Shown here piece by piece: positions 12,701-23,842 of a stretch of DNA of 64,000 nucleotides; within the stretch, counting starts at the first letter, position 1, and the number at the start of each line of letters is the position of its first letter. The position numbers and the translations under genes are program-made. The notes under the pieces were generated by a model that searched no databases, was not told where the DNA came from, and saw only the letters and a program-made list of their open reading frames with translations. The stretch covers positions 1,612,001 to 1,676,000 of the forward strand of contig JALGAS010000005.1 of NCBI GenBank assembly GCA_023078685.1. The letters run 5' to 3'. The DNA is from Neopestalotiopsis rosae. Taxonomy: Eukaryota > Ascomycota > Sordariomycetes > Amphisphaeriales > Sporocadaceae.

Positions 12701-13399
12701 TACTGCCTTATTACCGGATGAATATCCGTCAGCGTTACTCAGTATCCGATTGCATTGCTTTGATGGCCAACTACATTCATCATAGTTCCAATAACTTAAA
12801 GCCTATGGAAGGACTCAAGACCAGTGGCGTGGGAATCCAATGTTCCATCGCATTCTCCGCAGTGCTTCATCGATGTTTCACAAAATGTAATATACACACA
12901 TGCCTTGAGACTTGGGCTGACATTTAAGATATTGGAAATATGATGAATGTAGTTGGCCGACATTTTAAGACCAGACATGGTAGAAGTAACGCCCAAAACT
13001 CCTGCACACAAACCTCAAAGCAAAGGAGTACATATCTTTCTTCTATACCCTCTCATGATCTCCTGCATTGAGAACTTCAACCCCGTACTTTTCAGTCCGT
13101 CGGACCGTCCAAGAGATGAGCATGCTCTATGAACATCTTGGCACTCAAAGCTTATACTAACAACATGATGATACCGCCCAATGAACAGTGACAAAAATGT
13201 GTGAGCTAGCCCTTGATCGGAGAAAACAAAAATTCGAAGCAGAAAGTAATCTTGGGCAACCAGCGTCTGGGGAGAGGCAATGCTGTGCAAGCCTGTCACC
13301 ATCAAATGTACACGCAACGTGTGTCAACATTCCATTACACGAGTAATACATATTCTCATTATATTGTGAATCAAATCTTCGGTGGTATGTCATTACGTT
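9750..13399. other. Intergenic, no supported gene
   Basis: About 3.65 kb between thioesterase and amidohydrolase genes, which point away from and towards it respectively. Frames of up to 120 codons occur on both strands but show no family motifs, signal peptides or splice-linked continuations. A short imperfect inverted repeat (CTACGGTGG at 10345 against CCACCGTAG near 10406) is the only local structure noticed. Confidence 0.55.
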
Positions 13400-14998
13400 C
13401 TATAATGCATCGCAAGAGGGTTCGTTGGGCGGTATCCCAGGTAATGCAGCTGGATAAAACGCCTTGAGAGAGCCTGCGAACTTTGCATAGCTCGATCCCA
13501 GTTCATCAGCGATGCAAACAGCTTTACGTGACCGGCCAAATTGTACGGGTTCGCACATGCTCGATGCTAGACCATCGAGGCTGTCGTCGAGGAGAAGAGC
13601 CCGGCCGCCGCGCAGTACCAACTCGATGTTCTCCGTCGACCCAAAAATGGCCTGTTCATACATATCCCCTCCACTTTCCGTGAAGACGACTACATCTGCA
13701 AGTTTTCCAACCTCCAGAGATCCAATGTACTTGTCGAAACTTGCAGCTTTTGCGGCATTGATTGTCATCATTTCCCATATCGTTTTGGCTTCGAGATGCC
13801 GCCCGTAGAGTTGCCGAGTAGCCAGAGTAGCACAATGAGCCTCTCGATTCATGGTTGCAGAGCCTGAAGGAAGCCAGTCAGTCCCTAGGGCGACATTTAT
13901 TCCAGCTTCGAGCAGATACGAGATATTGAGAGTCGTTCCGTAGAGAAACATGTTGGATCGGGGCGACCAAACGATATGTGCGCCTCTCTCTGCAACAAGA
14001 TCGAAGTCGCTGGTACTCAAGCCCACTTTGATTCTGAATTAGCAATCTGCGTTCCATACATATGCTCACGAGGTACCCGAGACCAGATCAGATCTGATTA
14101 CTGAGATATACTTACAAGCATGCACCATGGCAAGATTCGGGGCAATGATATCGGTACTAAGGCCACCACCACCAGGCATTGGCAACCTATCATACGTATC
14201 ATCGGATAAGCATCGAAACTCGTTAGCAGCCTCGGCGTCCACACCTTCTCCGACATGTGCTAGGTATCTGTGATATTTCTCTGCCTTTTCCCGATTAATA
14301 GCTTCGGGACCATAGTCACAGTCGTTACTTCTGAGGATACCATCCGCATCATCAAGGGGGAAAACGTCCCAAACGCTCGGCGCATCCAGAAGTCCAGCTT
14401 CCAGACCTGATGCGAAGTCCAGATTGCGTACCAAGCCTGTGGCCATGTCGCCTCCCACAACAGAAGTGGTGCCTGACAAGAGGTGGCGGAGCTCTCCCCA
14501 TTTGATGGAGTGACCAATCATGTCTTCTGCGACGACTGCTTCTCGCATGGTCTTGTTCCTTGCTCCGACGCGCCAGTCGTGACGATGCGAGACCCGTTCA
14601 CCAAGATCCTTGAAGGGACTGATGATCGAGTAGGCAAGATGCTCGTGCAGATTGATGAACCCCGGAGATATCACCGAACGGCCGCAGTCCACTACCGTGA
14701 TGAATGCATTTTGGCTGTCCAACGTGTAGCCAGTGCCTATCCCGGTGATTTTGCCGGACTCAATCAAGACATGGCCATCATGAAGAGGGCCTTTGGACGT
14801 CAAGACCACGCCTTTGAGAACAAGTTTGTCAGAAGTACCTTTTGCGATAATCTTGCAATGTCCGTGTGATCCGGATCCAAACAGTATCCTTGAAAACGAT
14901 GGGCTAAGTAGATTTCTCGAGGCTAAGAGCCAGTAAGATGCCAAGAAAATTAATGCATATATCCAGTATATCCTGTAACGACGCCGGATCGAAGTCAT
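13400..14998 (-). CDS. Membrane-anchored amidohydrolase (TrzN/MTA-SAH deaminase-like)
   Basis: Metal-dependent hydrolase of the amidohydrolase superfamily, 506 aa in two exons (14998-14112 and 14033-13400). The N-terminus is basic and followed by a single hydrophobic helix (about residues 9-27, YRIYWIYALIFLASYWLLAS), which looks like a signal anchor. Expected metal ligands are visible: LHEHLAYS (HxH, about 118-120), the His of AHVGEGVDAEA, the His of MVHA just before the intron, and the Asp of LGTDWLPSG in exon 2. The fold ends with the usual IGSLEVGKLADVVVF strand. Substrate could be an aminated purine nucleoside or another C-N bond compound. The intron donor is odd: the consensus GTAAGT at 14115 would create a TAA stop at the junction, whereas a GTATAT donor at 14111 keeps the frame. 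Family is secure, the junction less so. Confidence 0.82.
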
Positions 14999-15641
14999 GA
15001 GGCTTTCAATAACAGCGTGAGGGCGTGCGCAGGTCGATGACCAGTTCGTGAGACGACTTGGTGTTGAGATGATCAGGGATAGATGAAGCTACTGAGACGT
15101 TGACGATATCGTCCCGTCTAAGATACTTTGCCTGGTCAGCCTCTCAAGATGTAAATGATTAAAACAACGGATCCCAAGAAATGGGAAAAGAAAGTGCGAA
15201 TTCAGCTTCAAACGAAATAATAAGGAAATAATGGCAAAATCTCACAATGAGTGACTTCGCTTGCTAGGTAACTGCGTTCAAGCCCACTGCTCGCATGTAA
15301 TCTGTAACTGGTAAAGGGAGCTCGGGGGGCATGCAGTCAGCTGGCAGCTGCGGACGACTGTGCACCAAAGACAGCCCCGCCCCCGCGATTGAAAGCGCCC
15401 AGCTCACTGTGCACTGGACTCCACTCTTTGTCCCTCGTCGCGACCAGGCTGCTAAGCTGGAGCTTGATGTCCTGAGCTCAAGGCTGAGCATCCATATCCA
15501 GGTTGTCATTACCAAGTCATAAGACAAACACCCGATCAGGTCACCACCAAATATTTCGCCTACCGAAGCATCAGACACTTCACAACAGCCATCAAATATC
15601 AGTATACAACAAACAGCTCCGCCCGCATGCGATAAAAAGCC
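14999..15641. promoter_or_regulatory. Divergent promoter region
   Basis: About 640 bases between the divergent amidohydrolase and CSN3 genes. No site is recognised with confidence. An antisense frame of 172 codons starting inside CSN3 runs through here but has no supporting features. Confidence 0.45.
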
Positions 15642-17163
15642 ATGGACAAGATTGCCACAATCTGCTTCGGCTTCTCGTCCGAGCATGACGGCGACTATGC
15701 CTCCTACGAGAAGGCAGTAAACGAGCACCTCAATCAGCTCACCAAGCTGACTTCCGATTCTTCGAAACCATTCAAAACTCATGGAGCTGAGCTGTTGAAC
15801 CTGCTGGACCCTTCAACACATTCTCTATCCTATCTTGCAATTCTCCACGATTTATTCCTTCCTACTCTACAGGGCGACAGGGCGTTGCTATCCTCGAAGC
15901 TGGTGACCTTTCTGCTCTCGTTTGACCCGATTCAAATTAGATATGCCGCTGGACATATGTCGCAACTTCTTGCCCTTGTTGCTGCCGGGCAAACCCTGCC
16001 GGTGCGTTCAAGAACTACTGATTTGGGCTTGTCCCTGTACTGACCTACCTGTTTGATAGCCCTCCGTGGCAGTTAATGTGCTAGCAACCGCCACCCTGCG
16101 AATCGACCCGACCGGCAGCATGCTGACCTCACATCACATAAACCTCATTAAACTTGCATACAACACCGACAACATCGAGCCCTCGCTCGGCGTGATAGAC
16201 AAGAGCATCGTTTTCTATCCGGGTATGGGTAACCACCAGAAGCCCAAATATTTGGCCGACCCCTCGTTGTCTCCTGCCGCATTCGTTACCGAGAGTCAAG
16301 GCTTCTCAACTGTTCTCAAGGCGCCTATAGTTCTGGAGTATGACTTGTTACGTGGCATGGCCTATTGCTCTCGTCGCGACTGGCCCAAGGCACTCAACGC
16401 GTTTGAAAGGGTCGTCACCTATCCAACACGAGATCATGGCGTAAGCAAAATAATGACTGATGCCTACAAAAAGTGGGTTCTCGTGAGCCTTTTGTGCCAC
16501 GGTAGATTGGCGTCTCTACCCAGCTCCATTGGAACTGCTGCAACTAAGGCTTACGGCGTGATTGGAAAACTGTACAAAGAATTGGCAATCGTTTTTGAAA
16601 CAGAAAACGCCGCCGATTTGAAGGAAAAGTCGAACGCAAGCACGGAAGAGTGGCTATCCGACGGTAACACTGGTCTCGTGCGTGAGGTTTTATCAGCATA
16701 CCAAGAATGGCAGATCAAGAATCTACAACAGATCTACACCAAGGTTTCGGTTCGCGAGATTCGCCTATCCACTAAAAGCGCACAAACTGGCCAGGTCTTG
16801 GAGAACGACGAGGATGTTGAAGCTCTCATTCAGAATATGATTATATCGGGTATGCTCAAGGGCGTCATTGAGAAGAATGACGATGGCACTGCTTATCTGA
16901 CGTTTCTGCCGTCAACTGCTGCTCTGTCCGAAGCCCAGCTTGCAAAGGAACTTGCTGGCACTGCCTCACGCCTTCAAGCCTTGGGACAAATTTTCAAGGC
17001 CACCAATGAGCGCCTGGGTACCAGCAAAGAATACATTAAGCAACTTGCCAGGGAACGCCAAAAGGGCCCTCAGGCTAAAGACGGAGAAGCCGAGATGGAC
17101 ATGCTCCAGAACTTTGACGAGGAGGACCTGATGGGAGATGCCCCCTCAATGAACGACCTGTAG
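15642..17163 (+). CDS. csn3: COP9 signalosome subunit 3
   Basis: Subunit of the COP9 signalosome, which removes Nedd8 from cullin-RING ubiquitin ligases and in fungi influences development. The protein is 487 aa in two exons, 15642-16001 and 16060-17163 (360+1104 nt, phase 0), with a GTGCGT donor, a TACTGACCT branch and a TAG acceptor. The N-terminal half is helical repeat. The stretch around GMAYCSRRDWPKALNAFE and the following MTDAYKKWVLVSLL closely match CSN3 of animals and fungi. The PCI domain lies at about residues 270-430, and the C-terminus is acidic (FDEEDLMGDAP). The ATG has a good context (GCCATGG). It lies tail-to-tail with RPA1, 815 bases apart. eIF3m and other PCI proteins were considered, but the motif order fits CSN3 better. 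Confidence 0.88.
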
Positions 17164-17978
17164 CAGAGGTCAGACCGTGGCAGCAAGCGCGTAAAGATAA
17201 ACCAGGACCTCACTGTTCGACCTGCTAAAGAAGCGAACCAGGCATCAGTAGGTGAATGAGGGTGGCTGGATGGTTTGGTTTCTTTTTCTCGTACTTGGCA
17301 ATTCCAGTTTGCAGTACGATGCATCGCAACATTGACACGATAATGGCGATAGACATGTGAACTATACAGCATTAGTCAGGAGCATGAATAGCTCCGTAGA
17401 TGGTCTAGACGACTAGAATCACGAGACCATGAATTGACATGAACACAAAAACATTCACAATCCACCACTATTCTTGGCTTGCATTGCGAATGATGGTCCG
17501 TGTCGAGCCGCTGCAGCAATATACATAAACCGAGGCCTGCCCTACAATGACATTGAATCTTGTGCTAGTAGACTTTTCGAATAGAAATGCATAAAGAACT
17601 GATGTGAAGAGTCGATCCAGTATCATGGCCAGTGCCACACATCATGAACATGGCACAAACACTTCAATACCAGGCTATGCTTTCATGGACAAACATTTTT
17701 CGAATAGGGTCCCCGGATTGCTGTGCCTGTACCAGTGCAGTGTATGCCAAGTATCGACCACAGTAATACATATGTTCCATGTGACTTTCACACATTGTGT
17801 ATGCTGACAGTTTTTGCCTAACACTTGATATGACTATTGCTCATTTTCTCTCATGTTGTACTCGGCATTATCAATCGTTTTCATTCATCACGATGGCCCT
17901 CATCATGTACAAGTCCATGAAATTACGGCCACATCCATTTCTTGCAAGTCATCGAAATAGACAATCTGCCCCTCAGGT
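17164..17978. other. Convergent 3' region between CSN3 and RPA1
   Basis: Both flanking genes end here, so the interval should hold two 3' untranslated regions and polyadenylation signals. It is visibly AT-richer than its neighbours. No additional gene is supported. Confidence 0.6.
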
Positions 17979-20075
17979 CTAGATGCCAAACTGCTTAATC
18001 ATCTCCGCCAATGCGCTTGCCTCACGAGCATAATCCACAGGCGAAGCACTCATAACCTGGTATCGTACTCTGTATCAAAATTAGTTTGCATTCATTTCAT
18101 GAGATGACAAAGATTGACTGACCTTGAGACGTCTCCGTATGTATCCATCTTGGCACGGACTCTGAAAGTATACTTGGTACAATTTGCTTTATCGAATGCG
18201 GCTGCGAGCGGATTGTCATTGTCCTCATTTTCCCGCAGCTCCATGGCGCTATCGGCAGACATGCCCATAATTTGACGACCTGTGTCATCGAAACAGCTGA
18301 GCCAGAGCTGTCCGGTATGATCGTTGACGTTTATTTGCATAATGTAGCGGTACTGTGGTTTCTCGTGTGTGGCATTGCATTTCTCGCAACGCCAGCCATC
18401 ACCTTGATCAACCACTTTCTTGTTGCAGCCCTCGTTGGGGCACGCAGGATAGCAAAAAGTCTCCTGCTTGATATAGACCACAGTTGCCTTGAGTGAGAAG
18501 TATTCCACTTTGCCCTCGTCCATACCGAGGTTCTCGTCCTTGACCTGTTGAATGGTCTTGTTCTGACTTTCGCGGTTGGTTGCACTGCCAAGACTGGCAG
18601 TGTTCTGATGCGTGGTGAAGTCTCCGTGGCGACCCTGGGAGTCATACCATCCCTTGAGCCTGTGGGCTTCCGAGATGTCGGGGTCGACTGTGACTTTGCC
18701 AGATGCGAGGAGAGATAGAGATCTTCCTCCAAAATCTGATACCTTAGCTCCCTTGAACGCCACAACCGACTCCACCGGTGTTGAGAACTCATTGGCAGTC
18801 TTGCCCCAGATAGTGAGACGAACAGAGAAGTTAGAGTCATCAACAATAGTGAGCTCTCGCTTATCGAAAGCCTTTTGGGTGGCCTTGGACACGATTTGTG
18901 ATGTTTCGCCAACCTCTTTCAGAATGCCAATGATATCAATGGTACTGTCCTTTTCGATTGACTGGAGTTCCTCAATGGTGACAAAGTCGAAACGGACCTG
19001 AGGGACACTGGATTGATCTTCGGCCTTTTCAATGACGGTATCGCGCTCAAATGTCAGTTCGTAGTCGTTGGGCAAGTTTGTGAACTGCTTCTTGGCCATT
19101 TGGACTCTGCATGGATTGCTGATGTAGTAAACCTGGCCCTCTTGCAAAAGATCATAGAATTGATCCACCTGGTCGTTGAATCCAGTTGCTTTGATCTCGC
19201 CGGACTCGTCAAGGAGATTGACCGAGAAGAGCTTTCCCTCTCCAGTATTCTTATGCCAGGTCCTGATATCGGACTTGGAAGATACTCTGGCCTTGATCGT
19301 CCACTTGTTGGCATAAGGAGAAAGACCTTCGATGGGCATGATCTTGGTGGAGACGCCACCGGACGGCTTTGTTGAACCACCACCAAAGCGAGAAGACATA
19401 GGCTCTGATTTTATCGGAGCAGACGGCTCAGGCTTTACGGACTCGGACTTTGAACCGTAGAAACCAGAGCCACCGATTGTGGTTTCAGTGGTGACGGGTT
19501 TGGCTTCGAAGCCAACGGGGTCGCCGATTCGCTCGTGAACGCCGAGTTCTTCAGCAACTTCCAGGTCCAGAATAATCAGGATGCTAGTTCCACGGGGTGA
19601 GTATTCGTCCACGAAATGATGAGGGTGGTCAAACCTACTTCTTGCCCTTGACCGAGTTGGCCTGGTATGATTTGATGCGCACAATACATCCTCGAACGAG
19701 CGAGTTGTCGTGAATGACGTGGTTGGCCTCTTGGGACATGGTCAGCTTCGCTATTCTTGTCCGTTGTATTCTTGTCGGCGGGACATACGGGTTGCCAGCA
19801 TGCACTGGACATAGTTGCTAACATCACTGAGAACAACTCGGTATCGCTCGGCGCTGTTGCCACCAGCTGGGCCTGCGGCGAGGGGTTTGATCTGGAGGCA
19901 CTGGAGAACTGGGACGGGGAACCTCTGGTTTGCGATATCTTGGCTGGCGAAGATGGCCCTGAGGAGACAAGTTGTCAGTTTGCTATGCGCCAGATGGGAC
20001 AGATGATGGCGGGGTGGTGGGAACTTACTCCAAGGCGCCCTCGGTGATTGCTTGTCGCGCTTCTGAGGCCGACAT
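17979..20075 (-). CDS. rfa1: Replication protein A large subunit (RPA1/RFA1)
   Basis: Largest subunit of the heterotrimeric single-stranded DNA-binding complex used in replication, repair and recombination. It is 619 aa, close to the 621 aa of yeast Rfa1. Five exons: 20075-20029, 19958-19789, 19729-19639, 19583-18123 and 18069-17979; together 1860 nt. Domains in order are the N-terminal OB fold (about 1-110, ending ILIILDLEV), DBD-A (about 175-290), DBD-B (about 300-420) and DBD-C. DBD-C carries a CX4C...CX2C zinc ribbon at about residues 478-503 (CPNEGC and CEKC). A flexible Ser/Pro/Glu linker lies between the first two OB folds. Intron 2 must use an AAG acceptor at 19730-19732 to join MLAT to QANHVI. 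Paired ACGCGA boxes upstream suggest cell-cycle control. Assignment is very firm. Confidence 0.93.
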
Positions 20076-21005
20076 TGTGGGTGAGTCTTGCTGCTTCGTG
20101 TACAGTTGAGATGTACCGTTGATCAAACAAGTACAACAAGAAAAGAGCCAAGTCAACGAGTGGGACGCTTGTTGACTTTGATGAGATGGATCAGGTTGAG
20201 AGAAAGTGTGCGAACGAGACGAGACGCGACTTGACGCGACTGGTCCCAAAACGCTAAAGTGGTTTCTCTTTTTTTGCGCGGCAGCTGCCACAGCCAGGCA
20301 GCAGGACCTGGAATTATCCACCCATCGCTCACTATGTACCTGGGTTCTACTAGCGCAGGGAAGCGGTGCTCTATAATCGCTGAAGTATAATCGTAGATTG
20401 CCTCAATGAAAGTACGATCCAACTTGAACGCCACACTCGCCCTCTTGAGTTTGATTACAAAGAGCGATTTATTTTCTTCTCGCCAACTGTGTTGATCCAG
20501 AATATATCACTAAAGACGACACAAATTTAGAGATTGCGCAGTCTCTGAACGCTATTCATCAAATAGAATTTTTGAGTCGCCTCGTCAATATGCATACCTT
20601 GGCTTTTGATGAACACGTAGAGGTATTCTGCCCTTTTTCCTATGTGTAAGTCGTGAAGCACTTCGTAGGGGTATTACTATCAGAGACCTCTACCTCGATT
20701 AGCACTTGAGTGGCACAACAGTGATGCTAGGGGTACCTACGTAATGCTGCAAGGGTCCTGGTCTAGGCTGCAAATCACCCCTCCTCTACGCTGCTGCGGC
20801 CCCAAATTACCCCACGTCGCAAAGTCCAGAGTCCAGAACACGCGCACGCCAGCAGAGTATCAAGTGCTAAGCTTGGCTGTCTTTACCGTTTCAAAAATCC
20901 AGCGGAAGTTTGTTCACCATCTGTTTACTTGACTGTGAACCATTTGACTTCCTCTTCCTAGGCAAACGATCACGAAATAACGAAGCATTTTCTCACACCA
21001 TCACC
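20076..21005. promoter_or_regulatory. Divergent promoter region of RPA1 and dienelactone hydrolase
   Basis: About 930 bases between two divergent genes. The part within 170 bases of the RPA1 start contains the paired ACGCGA elements annotated separately. Nothing else specific is recognised. Confidence 0.5.
20224..20239 (-). promoter_or_regulatory. Paired MCB-like (ACGCG) elements upstream of RPA1
   Basis: Two copies of GACGCGAC lie 10 bases apart (ACGCGA at 20224-20229 and 20234-20239), about 150-165 bases upstream of the RPA1 start codon. They match the core ACGCG recognised by MBF-type G1/S regulators (Mbp1/Swi6, Res1/Cdc10), which control replication genes in yeasts. Identity of the motif is seen directly; function is inferred from the gene it precedes. 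Confidence 0.5.
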
Positions 21006-22334
21006 ATGCCCGCAGACGATCCCCAAGTAGCCACCAAGGCACCCGAGAACGATGCGTATGAGGAGCAGGAGGAGGGACCCGTCATCGCTGGCGACGACAC
21101 ACCTGCGCAGTCGTCGGGGCCCACGATGAGCGAGCACTGCACCTCCGACAGACCGACTCGTGAGAAAAACCCAGTTCCCAAGCAAAGCTCCCTCTTGAAA
21201 GACTCAAACAAGAAGGGGCTTTGCTTTTGAACATTATTTGTCAGTCCCATTATACTGACATGCTACCTCCAAATTAGCCACGACGGGTGAAAAGCCGCAG
21301 GGCGAAATCCGCAAGCTGGGCGGCATCGATGTGAGCTTTTCTTCCTATTCTTCCTACAATGCTCTTCTTCGCAGCATTTGCCTAAAAGATATTCCAAGAA
21401 GGTTTGCTCATTCTAACGATCCATTTATTATTCCAGGCCTACGTTACCAAGCCAGCCTCCTACCCGACCTCGCCCGCAAAGCTCATGCTGCACCTGACAG
21501 GCGGCACCGGCCTCAAGTCTACCAACAACCAGATCCAGTCCGACCGATTCGCCTCGGAAGGCTACATCGTAGTGATGCCGGACCTGTTTGAGGGGGACCC
21601 GGCGCCCAACTCCAAAGCCATCGACGAGGCCGAGAGCGGCCAGACCCAGGACGGCAGCAGCGGCGGTGGCTCCTCGTGGCTCGACACGGCCAAGCTCAAG
21701 ATGGCCGAGGCGGCCAAGAGCTTCATGATTGACATGTGGCTCGCCCGCCACACGGAGGAAAAGGTCCTGCCCATTCTCGAAAAGGTCATTGACGCGGCCA
21801 AGGCCGAGTTCGCCGACGCCGTCGCCGCTGGGAACGGGGTCTACGCCGTCGGCTACTGCTTCGGTGCCCGCTACGTCCTCCTCTTGGCCGCGGAGCGTCA
21901 GCAGCTTCAGTCGGGCTGGGGAGGCGCATCCAAGCCGGAAGACGAGGAGGCCGGCAAGACAAACACCAAGGGCCCCTATATCAAGGCTGGCGCACTAGCC
22001 CACGCCACCTTGGTCAGCCCCGACGACTTTTTTAACCTCAAAGTTCCGGTGAGCTTGGTCTGCGTAGAGAACGACCCAATGTTCCCAGATGAGGTGAGGA
22101 TGGCCGGCGAGGATACTTTGAACAAGGAAGGTGTCGAGCACGAGGTTCAGGTCTACCCTGGCGTGCCCCATGGTAAGTGAAATCATCACAATTACCTCAA
22201 GCATCTATGATTTTCAGGACATATTGACTCGTATTGCAGGCTTCGCGGTGGTTGGCGACTATGCAGATGCTCACATCAAGGATGCTCAAGTCACGGCGTA
22301 TGAACAGATGTTGAAGTGGATCAAGGAGCACTAA
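21006..22334 (+). CDS. Dienelactone hydrolase family protein
   Basis: Alpha/beta hydrolase of the dienelactone hydrolase family, 345 aa in four exons: 21006-21159, 21278-21330, 21437-22172 and 22240-22334 (154+53+736+95 nt). The catalytic triad is visible: nucleophilic Cys in GYCFGARY, Asp in ENDPMFPDEV, and His in VPHGF, the last completed across intron 3. Bacterial relatives open dienelactone in aromatic degradation; fungal substrates are mostly unknown. The first 43 residues are acidic and Pro/Gln-rich and are unusual for the family. Translation from the internal Met in MSEHCTSDRP would give a more typical protein of about 302 aa. No signal peptide is present. A long inverted repeat starts 9 bases after the stop codon, and an AATAAA lies at 22568. 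Confidence 0.87.
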
Positions 22335-22768
22335 GCATGGCAGCCATGCCTATTTTGAGCCGTGAATGTCGAACTTTTTGACCAATATTTCGACTGGGTC
22401 TAACGACTTCGAATGTTACGGTCAAGAAGTTCGACATTCACGGCTCAAAATAGATATGGCAATATATGGGAAGGCGTTATGGTGAATGGTAGCATTTTGA
22501 TTTTAGTATGACCAGAGCAACGGTTCAGTTCATATCAATGGGCCTCCTGCGTTTTTCGATCCAAAGCAATAAAGTACGGACGTTATTACGTTGTGGGAAT
22601 CCAGAGTCACATCAAGCACGCAAAGGGATCCAGAGGTATGGGTCTCTCAGCCCCTGTCCTATTCGCAGGACAGCATGCTTTCAGCTGCAGCCAACATGAT
22701 GCGCATGCCGTGAAGAAGTATTTCATCTGATCCGAATGCATGTATTCAATTTGCATGATTTTGTTCCC
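22335..22768. other. Convergent 3' region with long hairpin
   Basis: Interval of 434 bases between the tail-to-tail dienelactone hydrolase and quinone oxidoreductase genes. It contains the inverted repeat annotated at 22343-22460 and an AATAAA motif at 22568-22573 in the sense of the dienelactone hydrolase gene. Confidence 0.6.
22343..22460. repeat. Long near-perfect inverted repeat (hairpin)
   Basis: Two arms of 41 bases, 22343-22383 and 22420-22460, are complementary at 38 positions and are separated by a 36-base loop. As plus-strand RNA, two of the three differences would be G-U pairs, leaving one true mismatch. The outer ends read GCCATGCC and ATATGGC. It lies in the presumed 3' untranslated region of the dienelactone hydrolase transcript. 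It could be a small foldback element or MITE, or a structured RNA. Confidence 0.85.
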
Positions 22769-23842
22769 TTACGACTGACCGACAGTGCAAATAATTTTGC
22801 CCGTCGTCTTATTTGCTTCCAGTAATCGGTGAGCATCCTGAATCTTCTCCATTGGCATCACGGTATCAACCAGGACTTTGAGCTTTCCAGTCTCAAAGTC
22901 GGGAATATACTCGGCCAGCTTGTCCCTTAGCTTGCCCTGGTACTCGGGATCCCTCGACCGGAGCGTGCTGCCCTCAATACGAATGCGCTTGAAGAGGAGC
23001 TTGCCAACGTCAACGTCTTGGAGCTTGGAGCCGCCCATCATGCCCAGTACCACCCAGTGCGCGTCGCGGGCTGCCACATTCAGGTTGCGCTCAAAGTACG
23101 AGGCGCCAATAAAATCGATAATGATGTCGACACCCTTGCCGCCAGTGGCCTTGAGGATCTCCTCGTCCCAGTTGGGCCCCGACTTGTAGTTGAAGGCCTT
23201 GGTGGCGCCGAGTTCGCGCTCGATAAAGGCACACTTCTCGTCGGACCCCGCGGTGGCGAAGACGGCTGAGGCGCCACTGTCTTTGCTGAGCTGGATGCCG
23301 GAAATGGAAACACCGCTGGCGCCGGCGTGCCAGAGCACCGACTTGCCCTTGGTAAATTCGCCAACCAGGTAGAGTGCCTGTGTGGCCGTAATCCATGTCT
23401 CGGGTACACCAGCGGCCTGCTCCCACGAGAGGAACGACGGCTTATGCAGGAGCATCTTGGAGTTGACGGCAATGTACTCGGCGTAGGCGCCGCCGTAAGC
23501 CAGACCAAAGACCTCGTCGCCCTCCTTGAAGTCGCCATGAGAGCCGGAGCCAAAGGAGACGATTGTTCCGGAAAACTCAACTCCAAGCGTGGTTGGAGCC
23601 TGCGGCGGCAGCGGGTACTTTCCCTCGCGCTGAATCAGGTCCATTCGGTTCAGGCCAAAAGCCTTGATCTTGATCAGTGCCTCGCCATCCTTGGCCTGCG
23701 GGACAGCAGTTTGATCGTTGATGAACAGTGTGTCAATTCCACCGGCACCTCCCTTGACCTCTAGAGGTTTTGTTAGTCGATATTAGGTTACAGCTGAAGA
23801 GTATGCTGCAGACTTGCCGACGGCTTTCATGGTCGAAGACAT
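22769..23842 (-). CDS. NAD(P)H quinone oxidoreductase, PIG3/zeta-crystallin-like
   Basis: Medium-chain dehydrogenase/reductase without catalytic zinc, 338 aa in two exons (23842-23818 and 23760-22769). Order of landmarks: FGLNRMDLIQREGKYP in the substrate-binding domain, the HAGASGVSISGIQLSK nucleotide-binding loop in the Rossmann domain (about residues 150-165), then LGMMGGSKL and a C-terminal ANKTTGKI. This order and spacing fit the human PIG3 group of NADPH quinone reductases. The 57-nt intron starts with GCAAGT rather than GT and ends CTCTAG after CGACTAAC. Frame and conservation of MKAVEVKGG across the junction leave little alternative, so this is a GC-AG intron. Probably cytosolic. A second Met at residue 5 is also a possible start. 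Confidence 0.9.

Noticed and set aside
15264..15782. Minus-strand frame of 172 codons with hydrophobic stretch
   Set aside because: Overlaps the start of CSN3 and its promoter; no signal or family motif.
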